64,000 nucleotides of DNA from Caballeronia grimmiae. GTDB lineage: Bacteria; Pseudomonadota; Gammaproteobacteria; Burkholderiales; Burkholderiaceae. The stretch lies in contig NZ_JFHE01000010.1 in assembly GCF_000698555.1 (NCBI RefSeq), positions 62,001 through 126,000 on the forward strand. The letters run 5' to 3'. The translations under genes and the position numbers were made by a program. Positions 8,265 through 16,849 of this stretch are shown here, one piece after another (the stretch's first letter is position 1; each line of letters starts with the position of its first letter). Under the pieces are notes generated by a model that saw only the letters and a list, made by a program, of their open reading frames with translations, searched no databases and was not told the origin of the DNA.

Positions 8265-9481
8265 GCACCCGGCTTCGAAAAGAGCACGCCGTCGGTCTGC
8301 ATCGCGTCGATTTCGGCTGCGCTGAAGCCCAGCGATTGCGCCACTTCCTCGTTGTGCTGCCCGAGGTCGGGTCCGACTTCGCGGATCGACGTATCACAGT
8401 CGGAGAAGCGGAACGGCAGATTCGGCAAACGCAGTTTTCCGAAGCGCGGATGCTCCTGCTCGATCACCATGCCGCGCGCGACGATCTGCGGATCGGCCAC
8501 GACCTCGTCGATACGTTGCACCTTGGCGCAAGGCACATCGACACTGTCGAGCAAAGCCAGCACATCCGCGACGGGCCGCCCCGCCACCCACGGTTTGACC
8601 ACCGCAAGAATGGCCTCGCGATTCGCATTGCGTCCGTTCAGGCTGTAGAAGCGCTCGTCGTTGCCGAAGCCAGCCGGACCGCCGTGTTGCTCGACGAGTG
8701 CAGCGAAGCGCTTCCACGAATCGTCCACTTGCGCCGCGATGACGAGATCGCCATCGGCTGCGCGGAATACGCCGTACAAGGTCGAAGTCGGCATGTCATG
8801 GCCCGTCTGCTCGGGTACCACGCCTTGCATCGTGTAGCACTGCACGGCGTATTCGTGCATCGACACGAGGGTGTCGTACAAGGCCATGTCGATATGCTGG
8901 CCACGGCCGCTTTTCACACGGCCGAGCAACGCTGCGTTGATGGCGGCAACGGCATGAATGCCCGTGTACATGTCGCCGAGCGAAATGCGCATGAGAGGCG
9001 GCGGTTCGCCCGGGTTGCCGATCATCTGCATGATGCCGCTCTTCGCTTCGGCTATGAGACCGAAGCCCGCGCGATGCGCATCGGGTCCAGTGTGTCCGTA
9101 CGCCGAGATCGAGCAATAGACGAGGCCCGGATTGCGCTCGGACAACGCGGCATATCCGAGCCCGAGCTTGTCCAGCGCACCCGGCCGATAGTTTTCGATG
9201 AACACATCCGCCGAATCGCACAGACGCTGCATGAACGCCTTGCCGCGCGGATCCTTCATGTTGACGCTCACGCCGCGCTTGCCCATGTTGAGCTGCAGGA
9301 AATAGGCGCTTTGCTGATCGTCGAGGATCGTGGCGTGCTGACGGCCTGCATCGCCGCTGCCGGGGCGCTCGACCTTGATGACTTCCGCACCGAGTGCGGC
9401 GAGGCATCGTCCGACATAGGGGCCGGCGAGAAAGTGGCTGTAATCGACGACGCGGATACCTTCTAAAGGACGGGCTTGCAT
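8261..9481 (-). CDS. CaiB/BaiF (family III) CoA-transferase
   Basis: A 406-residue class III CoA-transferase that moves CoA between carboxylic acids through an enzyme-bound anhydride. It opens with PLEGIRVVDYSHFLAGPYVGR and has the family segments LGAEVIKVERPGSGD and ENYRPGALDKLGLGY. The catalytic aspartate lies in ISLGDMYTG. The start at 9479-9481 overlaps the upstream MaoC stop by one base (TGATG). In this operon it most likely activates the carboxylate that MaoC and the crotonase then process. The donor could be succinyl- or acetyl-CoA. Confidence 0.92.
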   Translation of the reverse strand: MQARPLEGIRVVDYSHFLAGPYVGRCLAALGAEVIKVERPGSGDAGRQHATILDDQQSAYFLQLNMGKRGVSVNMKDPRGKAFMQRLCDSADVFIENYRPGALDKLGLGYAALSERNPGLVYCSISAYGHTGPDAHRAGFGLIAEAKSGIMQMIGNPGEPPPLMRISLGDMYTGIHAVAAINAALLGRVKSGRGQHIDMALYDTLVSMHEYAVQCYTMQGVVPEQTGHDMPTSTLYGVFRAADGDLVIAAQVDDSWKRFAALVEQHGGPAGFGNDERFYSLNGRNANREAILAVVKPWVAGRPVADVLALLDSVDVPCAKVQRIDEVVADPQIVARGMVIEQEHPRFGKLRLPNLPFRFSDCDTSIREVGPDLGQHNEEVAQSLGFSAAEIDAMQTDGVLFSKPGA

Positions 9482-9948
9482 CAGTTCGCTCCCGGCCGAC
9501 GCGGGATCATCAGACGATGCTCCCCGCGTTGAACGACCTCGCCGTTTTGATTGATCAACTCGGAAGGCAACACGACGATGCCCCACTCGGGCTTGCTCTT
9601 GCTTGCGCGCATCGTGCCGACGCGAAACTTCACGTGCAGCACGTCGTTGACCTTGATCGGCAGCAGGAAGTCCCATGTCCAGCCGAGCGACATGCCGGGC
9701 AGGAAGCGATAGTCGCTCTGCGTCTTGAGGCCATCGGCAATGGACAATCCGAACAGCCCGTGCGCGACGATGCAACCAAAGTGGCTCGCGTTCGCGTATT
9801 CCTCATCGACATGCACAGGCGTGTGATCGCCTGTGAGATCTGCGTAAGCGAGAATGCGTTCTTTGGTAACGGTGTAAGTCGGGCTGACGCACTCGTCCCC
9901 TTCGCGCGCATCGTCCCAGTATTTCTCAGTGGTGGTGATGGTGCTCAT
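9481..9948 (-). CDS. MaoC-like (hot-dog) hydratase/dehydratase
   Basis: A 155-residue single hot-dog protein with the R-hydratase signature GDHTPVHVDEEYA followed by FGCIVAHGLFGLSIAD, giving the catalytic Asp and His. Relatives hydrate enoyl-CoA or dehydrate 3-hydroxyacyl-CoA, including mesaconyl- and beta-methylmalyl-CoA. The ATG at 9946-9948 is 2 nt after the VOC stop, and the stop overlaps the caiB start. Two hydratase families (this and the crotonase) in one operon point to two hydration or dehydration steps on CoA esters. Confidence 0.88.
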   Translation of the reverse strand: MSTITTTEKYWDDAREGDECVSPTYTVTKERILAYADLTGDHTPVHVDEEYANASHFGCIVAHGLFGLSIADGLKTQSDYRFLPGMSLGWTWDFLLPIKVNDVLHVKFRVGTMRASKSKPEWGIVVLPSELINQNGEVVQRGEHRLMIPRRPGAN

Positions 9949-9950
9949 GC

Positions 9951-10343
9951 TCACGCCTCCGCGCGTGGGTTGATCGCCAGCGCCTGCGCGACGCATGTGG
10001 CAGGCTTGGCCTGAATGAGTTCAACCGCGAGTCCGTCGGGCAGACGCAGCCAGTTGCGACCCTGTGGCATCTCGGTCACGCCAAAGGCTTGCGCGGCGGC
10101 AAGCGCGGCTTCCAGGTCTTCGCACATGACGCCGAGATGCGCGAGCCGGCCCTCGGGCTCTTCGTGCTGCGGTGCGCTGATGAACTGCAGACCGCCGAGC
10201 GTCCAATACTGACGCGGCTGTTCGCGCGTGCCGTCGACTTCGCGCATCGTCATGCCGAGCACGTCTTCGAAGAAGCGGATATGCCAGTGGATGTCCTTCA
10301 CCCAGATGGCGACGTGCTCAAGATAGGCTTTCGGCGGGCTCAC
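9951..10343 (-). CDS. VOC-superfamily (glyoxalase/dioxygenase fold) protein
   Basis: 130 residues, one vicinal-oxygen-chelate module. It begins with LEHVAIWVKDIHWHIRFFEDVLGM and ends with LPDGLAVELIQ, giving the two beta-alpha-beta-beta-beta halves; His and Glu metal-ligand candidates are in these segments. The start is a GTG overlapping the upstream stop (GTGA), so translation is coupled. It could be a glyoxalase, an epimerase such as methylmalonyl-CoA epimerase, or a non-enzymatic binder. The CoA context makes an epimerase or isomerase role plausible, but this is not demonstrated. Confidence 0.82.
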   Translation of the reverse strand: MSPPKAYLEHVAIWVKDIHWHIRFFEDVLGMTMREVDGTREQPRQYWTLGGLQFISAPQHEEPEGRLAHLGVMCEDLEAALAAAQAFGVTEMPQGRNWLRLPDGLAVELIQAKPATCVAQALAINPRAEA

Positions 10344-11293
10344 GCTGCGGCTCCTTCTTCTTTCTGGCGATCCGTCATCGCGCGCTCGATGCCCTTGATG
10401 CAGGCGACGAGCGTCGAATTCACCGGCGTCGGCACGCCAAGGCGTTCGCCCCAGCGCACGACAGCACCGTTGATGAAGTCGATTTCGGTAATCGAGGACT
10501 TCTCTATGCTTTGCAGCATCGACGTCTTGAATGCGGGTGAAAGCCCTTCGGCGGCCATGTTCCAGGCTTCTTCAGCATGGGTGATGGACAGCGTGACGCC
10601 GGCGGCTTTGGCGGCGGCCATCGCTTCTTCAATCGCCGCGAGCGACGTCGCTTTCAGAACCGGCTCGTCGTAGAGCTGGCCGTAAGTGAGGCGCGTGATA
10701 GCCGTGATCGCGCCGGTCGCGACGTTGATCAGCAGCTTGTCCCACATCGTGCCCATGATGTTGTCGCTGACGGAAGTCGTCAGACCTGCGCTGTTGAACG
10801 CGTCCGCGATCGCACGCGCACGGTTCGTGATGCGGGCGTCGAGTTCGCCGATGATCGTCAGCTTGCCCGTGACGCCGGACTGAATATGACCGGGCGCGCG
10901 CAGCACCCCGCCGACATAGGTTTTGCCCGCGAGCACGCGCTCGCGTCCGACGATGCCGCTCAGCACGTCTTCGTGTCCGAGGCCGTTCTGCAACGACAGC
11001 ACGACCGTTTCAGGACCGACGAGATCGAGTGCGCCGCGCATCGCCTGATCAGTGTGAAAGGACTTGACCAGCACGATGACCAGGTCGACAGGACCGGCTT
11101 CGGCGGGGTTCATCGTCGCCCGCACCTCGACGCGGCGCGTGCCGCGCTCGTCGTCGACTTGCAGGCCGTCGCGGGACATGGTCTCGACGTGCGCGGCGAA
11201 CCGGTCGACGAGCCACGTCTCATGGCCGCCTTCGGTCAGCGCGGCGCCGATGGCGCAACCCAGCGCGCCAGCGCCCAGAAATGCGATCTTCAT
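10340..11293 (-). CDS. 2-dehydropantoate 2-reductase family protein (ApbA/PanE fold)
   Basis: 317 residues: an N-terminal Rossmann domain KIAFLGAGALGCAIG and a C-terminal ApbA_C domain with MGTMWDKLLINVATGAITAI, whose Lys is the family catalytic residue. I start at the ATG of 11291-11293, which has AAGGAG seven nt upstream and begins exactly at the Rossmann fold, not at the longer frame. It is first in the operon, so it is probably a 2-oxo/2-hydroxyacid oxidoreductase for the pathway. Housekeeping PanE is normally not in such an operon. Confidence 0.88.
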   Translation of the reverse strand: MKIAFLGAGALGCAIGAALTEGGHETWLVDRFAAHVETMSRDGLQVDDERGTRRVEVRATMNPAEAGPVDLVIVLVKSFHTDQAMRGALDLVGPETVVLSLQNGLGHEDVLSGIVGRERVLAGKTYVGGVLRAPGHIQSGVTGKLTIIGELDARITNRARAIADAFNSAGLTTSVSDNIMGTMWDKLLINVATGAITAITRLTYGQLYDEPVLKATSLAAIEEAMAAAKAAGVTLSITHAEEAWNMAAEGLSPAFKTSMLQSIEKSSITEIDFINGAVVRWGERLGVPTPVNSTLVACIKGIERAMTDRQKEEGAAA

Positions 11294-11317
11294 TTGCGTC
11301 TCCTTGAACTGGAGACG

Positions 11318-11346
11318 AAGATACGACGCTGTGGACATGTCGGCAA
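11318..11346 (-). promoter_or_regulatory. Predicted promoter of the nine-gene catabolic operon
   Basis: On the minus strand TTGCCG (complement of 11341-11346), a 17-nt spacer and TATCTT (complement of 11318-11323). Both hexamers are weak (4 of 6), as expected for an activator-dependent promoter. The predicted start near 11311 puts the centre of the LysR box at about -64, the usual activation position for LysR regulators. Confidence 0.45.
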
Positions 11347-11367
11347 TGCAATGGCTTCAATAGGGCC

Positions 11368-11382
11368 ATTGCTGAAGGCAAT
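11368..11382 (-). promoter_or_regulatory. LysR-type operator (box 3) upstream of the catabolic operon
   Basis: ATTGCTGAAGGCAAT is a dyad with the T-N11-A core and differs from the lysR-proximal box (3650-3664) at only two positions. It is centred about 64 bp upstream of the predicted operon start. Confidence 0.62.
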
Positions 11383-12014
11383 ACCGATCTTTTTCCAGAA
11401 AATGCATGTTGTACGCTCGGCAGTTTGCTCAATCCGGGAAAAGATATGACGGATCGCCGGCTATTCACGATCGGGCGCGGAGGAAAGGGGAGAACCTATT
11501 CAGGCGGGAGCCAGCTTTGGCAGCGTGCGCAGTCAGTTCTAATCGGCTTTATCCCGGGTCTGCCATTTTTAAAAGGCGTGTGCGTTGCCCTCGGCGGCCA
11601 AGAAGGCAGCAATCGCGCGCAACGGCACACACGTCATGCAACGGCTAACTCGGCACGACGCCAGTCAACGTGGTTACCTCGTAGTGATGTGGTCGCGGTT
11701 TCGCCGCCTTTTGACCATCGGATGCGTGAGCGAATTTCTTGCATACGTAAGACGTCGGAATCGAAGCGTCATTCAAGGCTCTCTGATTCCGATGTCTATT
11801 CAGAACGCAGCAAAGGACGACGGTGGCTCTCTCATTGCGCCGAGTGGCGGTTTACGAAGACAGCACAAACTCCACGCGCTGAAGTTCACTCAATCTTGCA
11901 CTCGCGCGATAGCTGACCCGGAGAACACTTTCGTGGCGTGTCACGCTTTCTCATCGAGCACGGTGGCAACGACGTAAGAAGCGAAGCCTGCTATTTCCAC
12001 TTGCCCGAAACACT
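11383..12014. other. Gene-poor interval, no recognisable gene
   Basis: About 630 bp between the catabolic operon promoter and the end of the GH15 gene. Open frames here (for example 11425-11916 on +) have no recognisable motif, lack a convincing ribosome-binding site, and their codon use does not follow the GC3-rich pattern of the neighbours. No tRNA, repeat or clear terminator was seen. Confidence 0.6.
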
Positions 12015-13862
12015 TCAAGTCCAAGCCACGTGCGTCCGATCCAGATCCCTGTCCAATTGATACGCAGCACTGATCAACGCGAGATGTGTCAATGCCTGCG
12101 GGAAATTCCCCATCGCCTCGCCATTCGTCGCGACTTCCTCGGAAAAAAGCCCGACGTGATTCGCATAAGCCAGCATCTTCTCGAACACGAGCCGCCCTTC
12201 ATCGACACGGCCCGCGCGCGCCAGCGCTTCCGCATACCAGAACGAACACGCACTGAAGCCGCCCTCCATACCCGGCAAGCCATCCAGCTCGTCCCCGCGC
12301 GTGTATCGGAAAACCAGCGGATCGACGCGCAAGTCGCGGCCGATTGCATCGAGCGTGCTGGTCCAGCGCGGATCTTTTGGCCCGATGAAGCGCACGAGCG
12401 GCATCATCAACGCGGATGCGTCGAGCGTCGATGAACCCGGCGTCTGCACGAACGCTTGCAGTTCTTCGTTGAAGAATTGCTCGTGGATGTCGCGATGGAT
12501 GTCGTCACGCGTCTGAAACCACGTCGCGAGCGGCGCGGGCAGCGAACGCTTCTGCGCAAGCCGCAGCGCGCGATCCACCGTCACCCAGCACATCAGCCGT
12601 GAATGCAGCAGCGGCCGTGTGCCGTTGCGAAACTCCCAGATGCCGTGGTCCGCCTCCCGCCAATGCGCGACGACATAATCGACGGTGCGGGTCACATGCC
12701 GCCAGCCCTGATAAGAAATCGCCGCGCCGTACTTGTTGTACAGATAGACCGAATCGAGCAGCGCGCCATAGACATCGAGTTGCGTCTGGTCACGCGCACC
12801 ATTGCCGATAAAAACCTTGCCCGGCGACGACGATGGTGCGAGGCTCGACAACTCCGTTTCCTCCATCGGCGGCTCGCCGTCCACCGCATACATCACGCTA
12901 AGCGAGCCGTCCGAACTGCAATCGCGATTTCGCTCGGCGATCCATCGCATGAAGCGCTCTGCTTCGCCCGTGTAGCCGAGCCGCAGCAGCGCATAGACAG
13001 AGAATGCGGCGTCGCGTATCCACGTGAAGCGATAATCCCAGCGTCGGGAACCGTCCTGCGCTTCGGGCAAGCCGAAGGTCGGCGCAGCGACGATTGCGCC
13101 AAACTCATCCGAACTGAGCAGCTTGAGCGTAAGCGCCGATCGAAGAACGACCTCGCGATATCGTCCGCGATACGTCGATTGCGACGACCATGCCTTCCAG
13201 AAATCGATCGTCTCCTGCAGCATGCCGTCGAACTTCTCTTTCGAATCGAGCTTCGACATTTCATCGACGGCGCCGAGCGCGAAGCACGCCGAGTCGCCTT
13301 CGCTCATCTCGAGCGTCGCGCGGGCACCGCCGTTTTCGATCGACAAAGGCACGCTCGCTCGCAACTGTAACGGCGGAGCGTCACCGGTCTGTCTGAATTC
13401 GACGCCCTTCTCCACTGCATGGGCGGTATGTGTCGCACGCGCGTAGTCGAAGCGCGGATCGCATCGCACGTTGACCGTCATGCGTCCATACACGATTCTT
13501 ACGATGCGCATCACGCAGTTCGGCACGTCCTCTACGCGTGCATCGGATGACGGTACCGGCATCAGGTCGAGCAACTCGCATACGCCGTCGCCCGTCATGA
13601 AGCGTGTAAGGAGCACGTTCGTTTCGGGCAGATACATCTGCTTGACGTTCGCCCCGGCGTCTTGCGGCGCGATGGAGAAGGCGCCTCCGCGCTCGTTATC
13701 GAGGAGGGACGCAAAAACGGTTGGGGAATCGATGCGCGGATAGCACATGAAGTCAATCGCACCGCGCAGCGAAACGAGCGCAGCCGTCTTCATGTTACCG
13801 ATCACGCCGCGCGCATCGACGGGCAATGCGGCGTGTGAGACTTGCTGAGACGGGTGGCCCAT
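12015..13862 (-). CDS. Glycoside hydrolase family 15 protein (glucoamylase/trehalase-like)
   Basis: A 615-residue bacterial GH15 protein. The N-terminal beta-sandwich begins with IGNMKTAALVSLRGAIDFMCYPRID. The (alpha/alpha)6 catalytic domain from about residue 230 contains RWDYRFTWIRDAAFSVYAL, a motif shared across these enzymes. Candidate catalytic glutamates lie in HGIWEF and GLFSEEV. No signal peptide is seen, so it should be cytoplasmic, acting on alpha-glucosides or trehalose. The length matches the COG3387 family. It stands alone with no sugar transporter or trehalose genes beside it. Confidence 0.92.
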   Translation of the reverse strand: MGHPSQQVSHAALPVDARGVIGNMKTAALVSLRGAIDFMCYPRIDSPTVFASLLDNERGGAFSIAPQDAGANVKQMYLPETNVLLTRFMTGDGVCELLDLMPVPSSDARVEDVPNCVMRIVRIVYGRMTVNVRCDPRFDYARATHTAHAVEKGVEFRQTGDAPPLQLRASVPLSIENGGARATLEMSEGDSACFALGAVDEMSKLDSKEKFDGMLQETIDFWKAWSSQSTYRGRYREVVLRSALTLKLLSSDEFGAIVAAPTFGLPEAQDGSRRWDYRFTWIRDAAFSVYALLRLGYTGEAERFMRWIAERNRDCSSDGSLSVMYAVDGEPPMEETELSSLAPSSSPGKVFIGNGARDQTQLDVYGALLDSVYLYNKYGAAISYQGWRHVTRTVDYVVAHWREADHGIWEFRNGTRPLLHSRLMCWVTVDRALRLAQKRSLPAPLATWFQTRDDIHRDIHEQFFNEELQAFVQTPGSSTLDASALMMPLVRFIGPKDPRWTSTLDAIGRDLRVDPLVFRYTRGDELDGLPGMEGGFSACSFWYAEALARAGRVDEGRLVFEKMLAYANHVGLFSEEVATNGEAMGNFPQALTHLALISAAYQLDRDLDRTHVAWT

Positions 13863-13932
13863 AGTGACGTGCTCCGGCTTGACTTTGGCAAGCGGTCAAG
13901 CAAGGGCTATACCCGTCGATGTCCGTCTGAAA

Positions 13933-14160
13933 CTAGCGGCCCGCGGTTTGTTCGTGCGGACCAGATGCTGACTGCATCGGCGCGGCGCTGAATGCGGCAT
14001 CGCTCGTGGACAAATCCTGTGTCGCCACAGCTTGGCTGGAAGCGGGCGATATGTCCGCGTGTCCCGACGACCTGCCGTAGCTCGCGATATAGAGCGTGAC
14101 TGCCACCGCGACGCCGATCAGCACCGCTACCACTGTCACGCCCGACGATTTGCTTTTCAT
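13933..14160 (-). CDS. Small membrane-anchored protein of unknown function
   Basis: 75 residues. A short basic start (MKSKSSG) is followed by one hydrophobic helix (VTVVAVLIGVAVAVTLYIA) and a Ser/Ala-rich, low-complexity tail, probably periplasmic. The ATG at 14158-14160 has GGAG six nt upstream, which supports translation. It lies 70 nt downstream of the start of the GH15 gene, on the same strand and upstream of it. I recognise no family. Confidence 0.6.
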   Translation of the reverse strand: MKSKSSGVTVVAVLIGVAVAVTLYIASYGRSSGHADISPASSQAVATQDLSTSDAAFSAAPMQSASGPHEQTAGR

Positions 14161-14870
14161 GCTTGCTCCTTCGATGCTGTTGGACCTGGCCCAGGCGCGT
14201 GACTGTATCAGCGAAACGTGAGGCTGTCGGTGTGCGGGCGCGCATTGGAGTGCGCTTCGAAGTTTCGCTGTCGGTTCAATTGGATAGCGCCTGGGTCCCC
14301 GGTTTGTCCACAGGCTTGTGAACAGAAATTGTGGATAGTTTTCCGTGCTCGACGCTTCGGACTGGTCGTTTACGGCTCGCCATGACCATACAGTTGTTCT
14401 TGAACACCCCGCACGGAAGAAAAACAAAGCGACAACATGGCAAGCACGTAACGCGCGCCAACATTCACCGCACGCGTTTGTATGACTTTGCGGTTCCTTC
14501 TTCGCGAACATAGAGACGGTGAGCACATCAAATACCTGAGCGTGCAAGTGCCGACGCTCATCGAGCGCTTTAACACCTGCATGGTCGAGAGAAGTAGCCT
14601 CACAGTGAAGACCCTTCGCATAAGGTAGCGGACACGCTCGAGATCATGGGACGCAATGCCACGTCGATATGCTTTGGCTCCTCGCCTTTGTGCGAACCGA
14701 TCAAGCACGACGAACCATACCGAATAGTCTGGTCGATAACCCGGTAGAAGGAAACCTACCGTGCACTAATCCACCACCATCACCATCCAGCGCCCCCGAA
14801 AAATCAGCGATAATCGCCCCAAAACTTCGGTTTCTCCGAACCAATCCAAACCGGCCAAGGCGCGCAAAAA
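14161..14870. other. Long intergenic interval, AT-richer, possible gene remnants
   Basis: About 710 bp without a confident gene, visibly less GC-rich than its flanks. A short + frame at 14482-14628 reads as plausible protein (MTLRFLLREHRDGEHIKYL and onward, 48 residues, ending TAG) but has no clear ribosome-binding site or family. It may be a decayed gene. Two DnaA-box-like 9-mers occur at 14304-14312 and 14330-14338 without other origin features. Confidence 0.4.
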
Positions 14871-15752
14871 ATGCTCAACTACCGCCATCTCCACTATTAC
14901 TGGGTTGTCGTAAAGGAAGGCGGTTTCGCCCGCGCAGCAGAGCGCCTCGACATGGCCGTCCAGACCATCAGCGCTCAAGTCCGCGAACTCGAAAAATCCC
15001 TCGGTCATCAACTGCTCAAACCCGCCGGGCGCGGCGTGACGATGACCGACGCAGGCCAGGCCGCGTTCGCACGTGCCGAAGAGATCTTCGAAATCGGCCA
15101 GCTTATCCACGACGAAGTGCGCGAAGCGGCAAGCGGCACGCTCGCGCGCTTCGCCGTCGGCCTCTCCGATGGTATTTCCAAACTCGCCGCTCAAGCCCTG
15201 CTCGCGCCCGTCCTCGGCGATGCATCGTTGCGTCTCTTGTGTCACGAAGGCGAGACGGACGAACTGCTCGGTGAGTTGGCGCTGCATCGTCTCGATCTCG
15301 TGCTCGCCAGCCAGCCCGCGCCGCATAACCAGAACATGCGGTTGACGAGCGAAAGACTCGTTGCGTCGCCCGTGGACTGGTATGGCCCCGCGTCGATCGT
15401 GCGCAAGAGCGCCATCGATCACTTCCCGAAAAGCCTCGCCTCGCTGCCAATTCTCTTGCCAACAGGACATTCATCGTTGCGCTCACGGCTCGATCGATGG
15501 CTCGAAACGCAGCGCATCGCGCCGCGCGTCGTCGGCGAATTCGAAGACAGCGCGCTCATGGCGGTGTTCGGCGCGCGCGGTCTCGGCGTCTTTCCACTCG
15601 CGGAGTTCGGCGCCGGCGATGTCCCGCTGCTGCGCGGCCTGCGCTGGCTTGGACGATCGCCGGAAGTCAAGGAAGAAGTGCACGCGATCGTATCGCGTCG
15701 TGGGCGGCATCATCCGCTGACGCAGCGCGTGCTTGCAGGCGTGGATGGGTAA
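14871..15752 (+). CDS. LysR-family regulator of the NhaR type
   Basis: 293 residues. It opens with the NhaR-type sequence MLNYRHLHYYWVVVKEGGFARAAERLDM. The HTH recognition helix is in TISAQVRELEKSLG, followed by KPAGRGVTMTDAG. NhaR-type regulators respond to sodium or osmotic and envelope signals, and the effector domain here is of that group. It is a single gene; the HPF-like gene begins 94 nt downstream on the same strand. No divergent partner is visible, so its target is not obvious. Confidence 0.88.
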   Translation: MLNYRHLHYYWVVVKEGGFARAAERLDMAVQTISAQVRELEKSLGHQLLKPAGRGVTMTDAGQAAFARAEEIFEIGQLIHDEVREAASGTLARFAVGLSDGISKLAAQALLAPVLGDASLRLLCHEGETDELLGELALHRLDLVLASQPAPHNQNMRLTSERLVASPVDWYGPASIVRKSAIDHFPKSLASLPILLPTGHSSLRSRLDRWLETQRIAPRVVGEFEDSALMAVFGARGLGVFPLAEFGAGDVPLLRGLRWLGRSPEVKEEVHAIVSRRGRHHPLTQRVLAGVDG

Positions 15753-15846
15753 CTTCGGTTTTTTCGAAGTACCGTTTCGAGAGCGTCTGCTTTTTCCGAT
15801 TCGCACCTGCCCCTACGCTGGACTCACGTTCAACACGGAGGCATAC

Positions 15847-16227
15847 ATGAAACTCTTGTTCAAATCGCGCGATCCCGAAGCCATTTCGATGCACGACCTC
15901 GCCAAGGCACGCAGCGAATTCGTGTTTCGCCGTCTGGCGTGGCTCATCTCGCGGGCCACAGTCAGCCTGTCGGACATCAATGGACCGCGCGGCGGAATCG
16001 ACAAGCGATGCCAGGTCGAACTGCAAGTGACTCGCGACCACAAGGTTGTCGCGACGTCCATTGCACGGGACTGGCGAGGCGCGATCGATCTCGCTCTCGC
16101 CCGCGCGGTTCGAACGCTCGTGCGCAAGCGCCAGAGTATGCGGCCGACGAGACGCGTGCGCGCCCGCAGCCATGCGTTCGAGGGCTCATCCGACGCCGCG
16201 CTGAAAGACATCGCGCAAGCAGTCTGA
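15847..16227 (+). CDS. Ribosome hibernation factor-like protein (HPF/RaiA, sigma-54 modulation fold)
   Basis: 126 residues. The ATG at 15847 has GGAGG upstream and fixes the start. The segment FRRLAWLISRATVSLSDINGPRGGIDKRCQVELQ matches the first helix and central strands of the HPF/RaiA beta-alpha-beta-beta-beta-alpha fold. In this family the protein binds the 30S decoding region and keeps idle ribosomes inactive. Here the N-terminal strand is shorter than in canonical HPF and the C-terminal part is basic. It is likely a stress-linked paralogue of the housekeeping HPF. Confidence 0.72.
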   Translation: MKLLFKSRDPEAISMHDLAKARSEFVFRRLAWLISRATVSLSDINGPRGGIDKRCQVELQVTRDHKVVATSIARDWRGAIDLALARAVRTLVRKRQSMRPTRRVRARSHAFEGSSDAALKDIAQAV

Positions 16228-16251
16228 CGGAACTTCGGCCGCGTCCCGCCG

Positions 16252-16572
16252 CTACATCGCGCGGCAAGCTTCCGCGCACTGACGGCAGGCGTCGCTGCAC
16301 GCCTGACAGTGATCGGCGGGATGACGGCTGCATTCGTCGGCGCAAGCATCGCAAATTCGCGCGCACAGGTCGCAGAAATCGCGCATGAACTGGGTATCGC
16401 GTGCGAGCGCTTCTGAGGTGAAGCGGCACAGTGAAGCGCAGTCGAGATCGAGCCGGATGCACTTCTCCATCTCCGGAAGATGCCCTTCCGCAATGCACGC
16501 GGATGCGCAGTTGTGACAGGCCGCCGCGCAGCGATCCAGTTTCTCGATGCAGTCGATGTATTCGCTCATCAT
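16252..16572 (-). CDS. Cysteine-rich four-helix-bundle copper-binding-type protein (DUF326/Csp-like)
   Basis: 106 residues with 18 cysteines, spaced mostly as C-x2-3-C pairs along predicted helices, for example CAAACHNCASAC and CQACSDACRQCAEAC. This is the pattern of cytosolic copper storage proteins of the Csp3/DUF326 group, which line the bundle core with thiolates to hold Cu(I). No export signal is present. Either of two adjacent ATGs may start it; GGAG lies upstream. It is encoded 12 nt from a small acidic protein on the same strand, probably one transcript. Confidence 0.86.
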   Translation of the reverse strand: MMSEYIDCIEKLDRCAAACHNCASACIAEGHLPEMEKCIRLDLDCASLCRFTSEALARDTQFMRDFCDLCARICDACADECSRHPADHCQACSDACRQCAEACRAM

Positions 16573-16584
16573 TCACTCCTTGCG

Positions 16585-16788
16585 TTATCGTTGCGTCGAA
16601 TCTGGCGGGACCGGATTCTTGTCCTGCGATGACGGCAGCGCATTCTCGCTGGCTTCGTGCTTGCGCTTCTCTTCGGCGTCGAGGTTCTCCTGACGCCTAT
16701 CGCTCGCGGGAGTCGCTTCGCTGAGCGGTTCGTCCATGTCATCGGCTGTCGTGCGGGGCACGGGGTTTTCGCCCGGCGTTCGAGTCAT
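16585..16788 (-). CDS. Small hydrophilic protein of unknown function
   Basis: 67 residues, strongly charged and Pro/Glu/Lys-rich, with no hydrophobic segment; likely disordered. The ATG at 16786-16788 is preceded by a near-perfect AAGGAGG, which is good evidence for translation. It lies 12 nt upstream of the cysteine-rich protein gene on the same strand. I recognise no domain. Small hydrophilic proteins of this composition are common among stress-induced genes in the group. Confidence 0.62.
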   Translation of the reverse strand: MTRTPGENPVPRTTADDMDEPLSEATPASDRRQENLDAEEKRKHEASENALPSSQDKNPVPPDSTQR

Positions 16789-16849
16789 GCTGACCTCCTT
16801 CGGTTGAGACAACGTTCTCCGAATAGCGCAGCAAGCCTCGGTCCCGTCG

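Noticed and set aside
11425..11916. 163-codon + strand open frame in the gap before the GH15 gene
   Set aside because: No recognisable motif, no ribosome-binding site, and amino-acid composition typical of non-coding GC-rich sequence.
14304..14338. Two inverted DnaA-box-like 9-mers (TTGTCCACA and TGTGGATAG)
   Set aside because: Each has one mismatch, there are only two, and no dnaA, parAB, iteron or AT-rich unwinding element is nearby; not enough for an origin.
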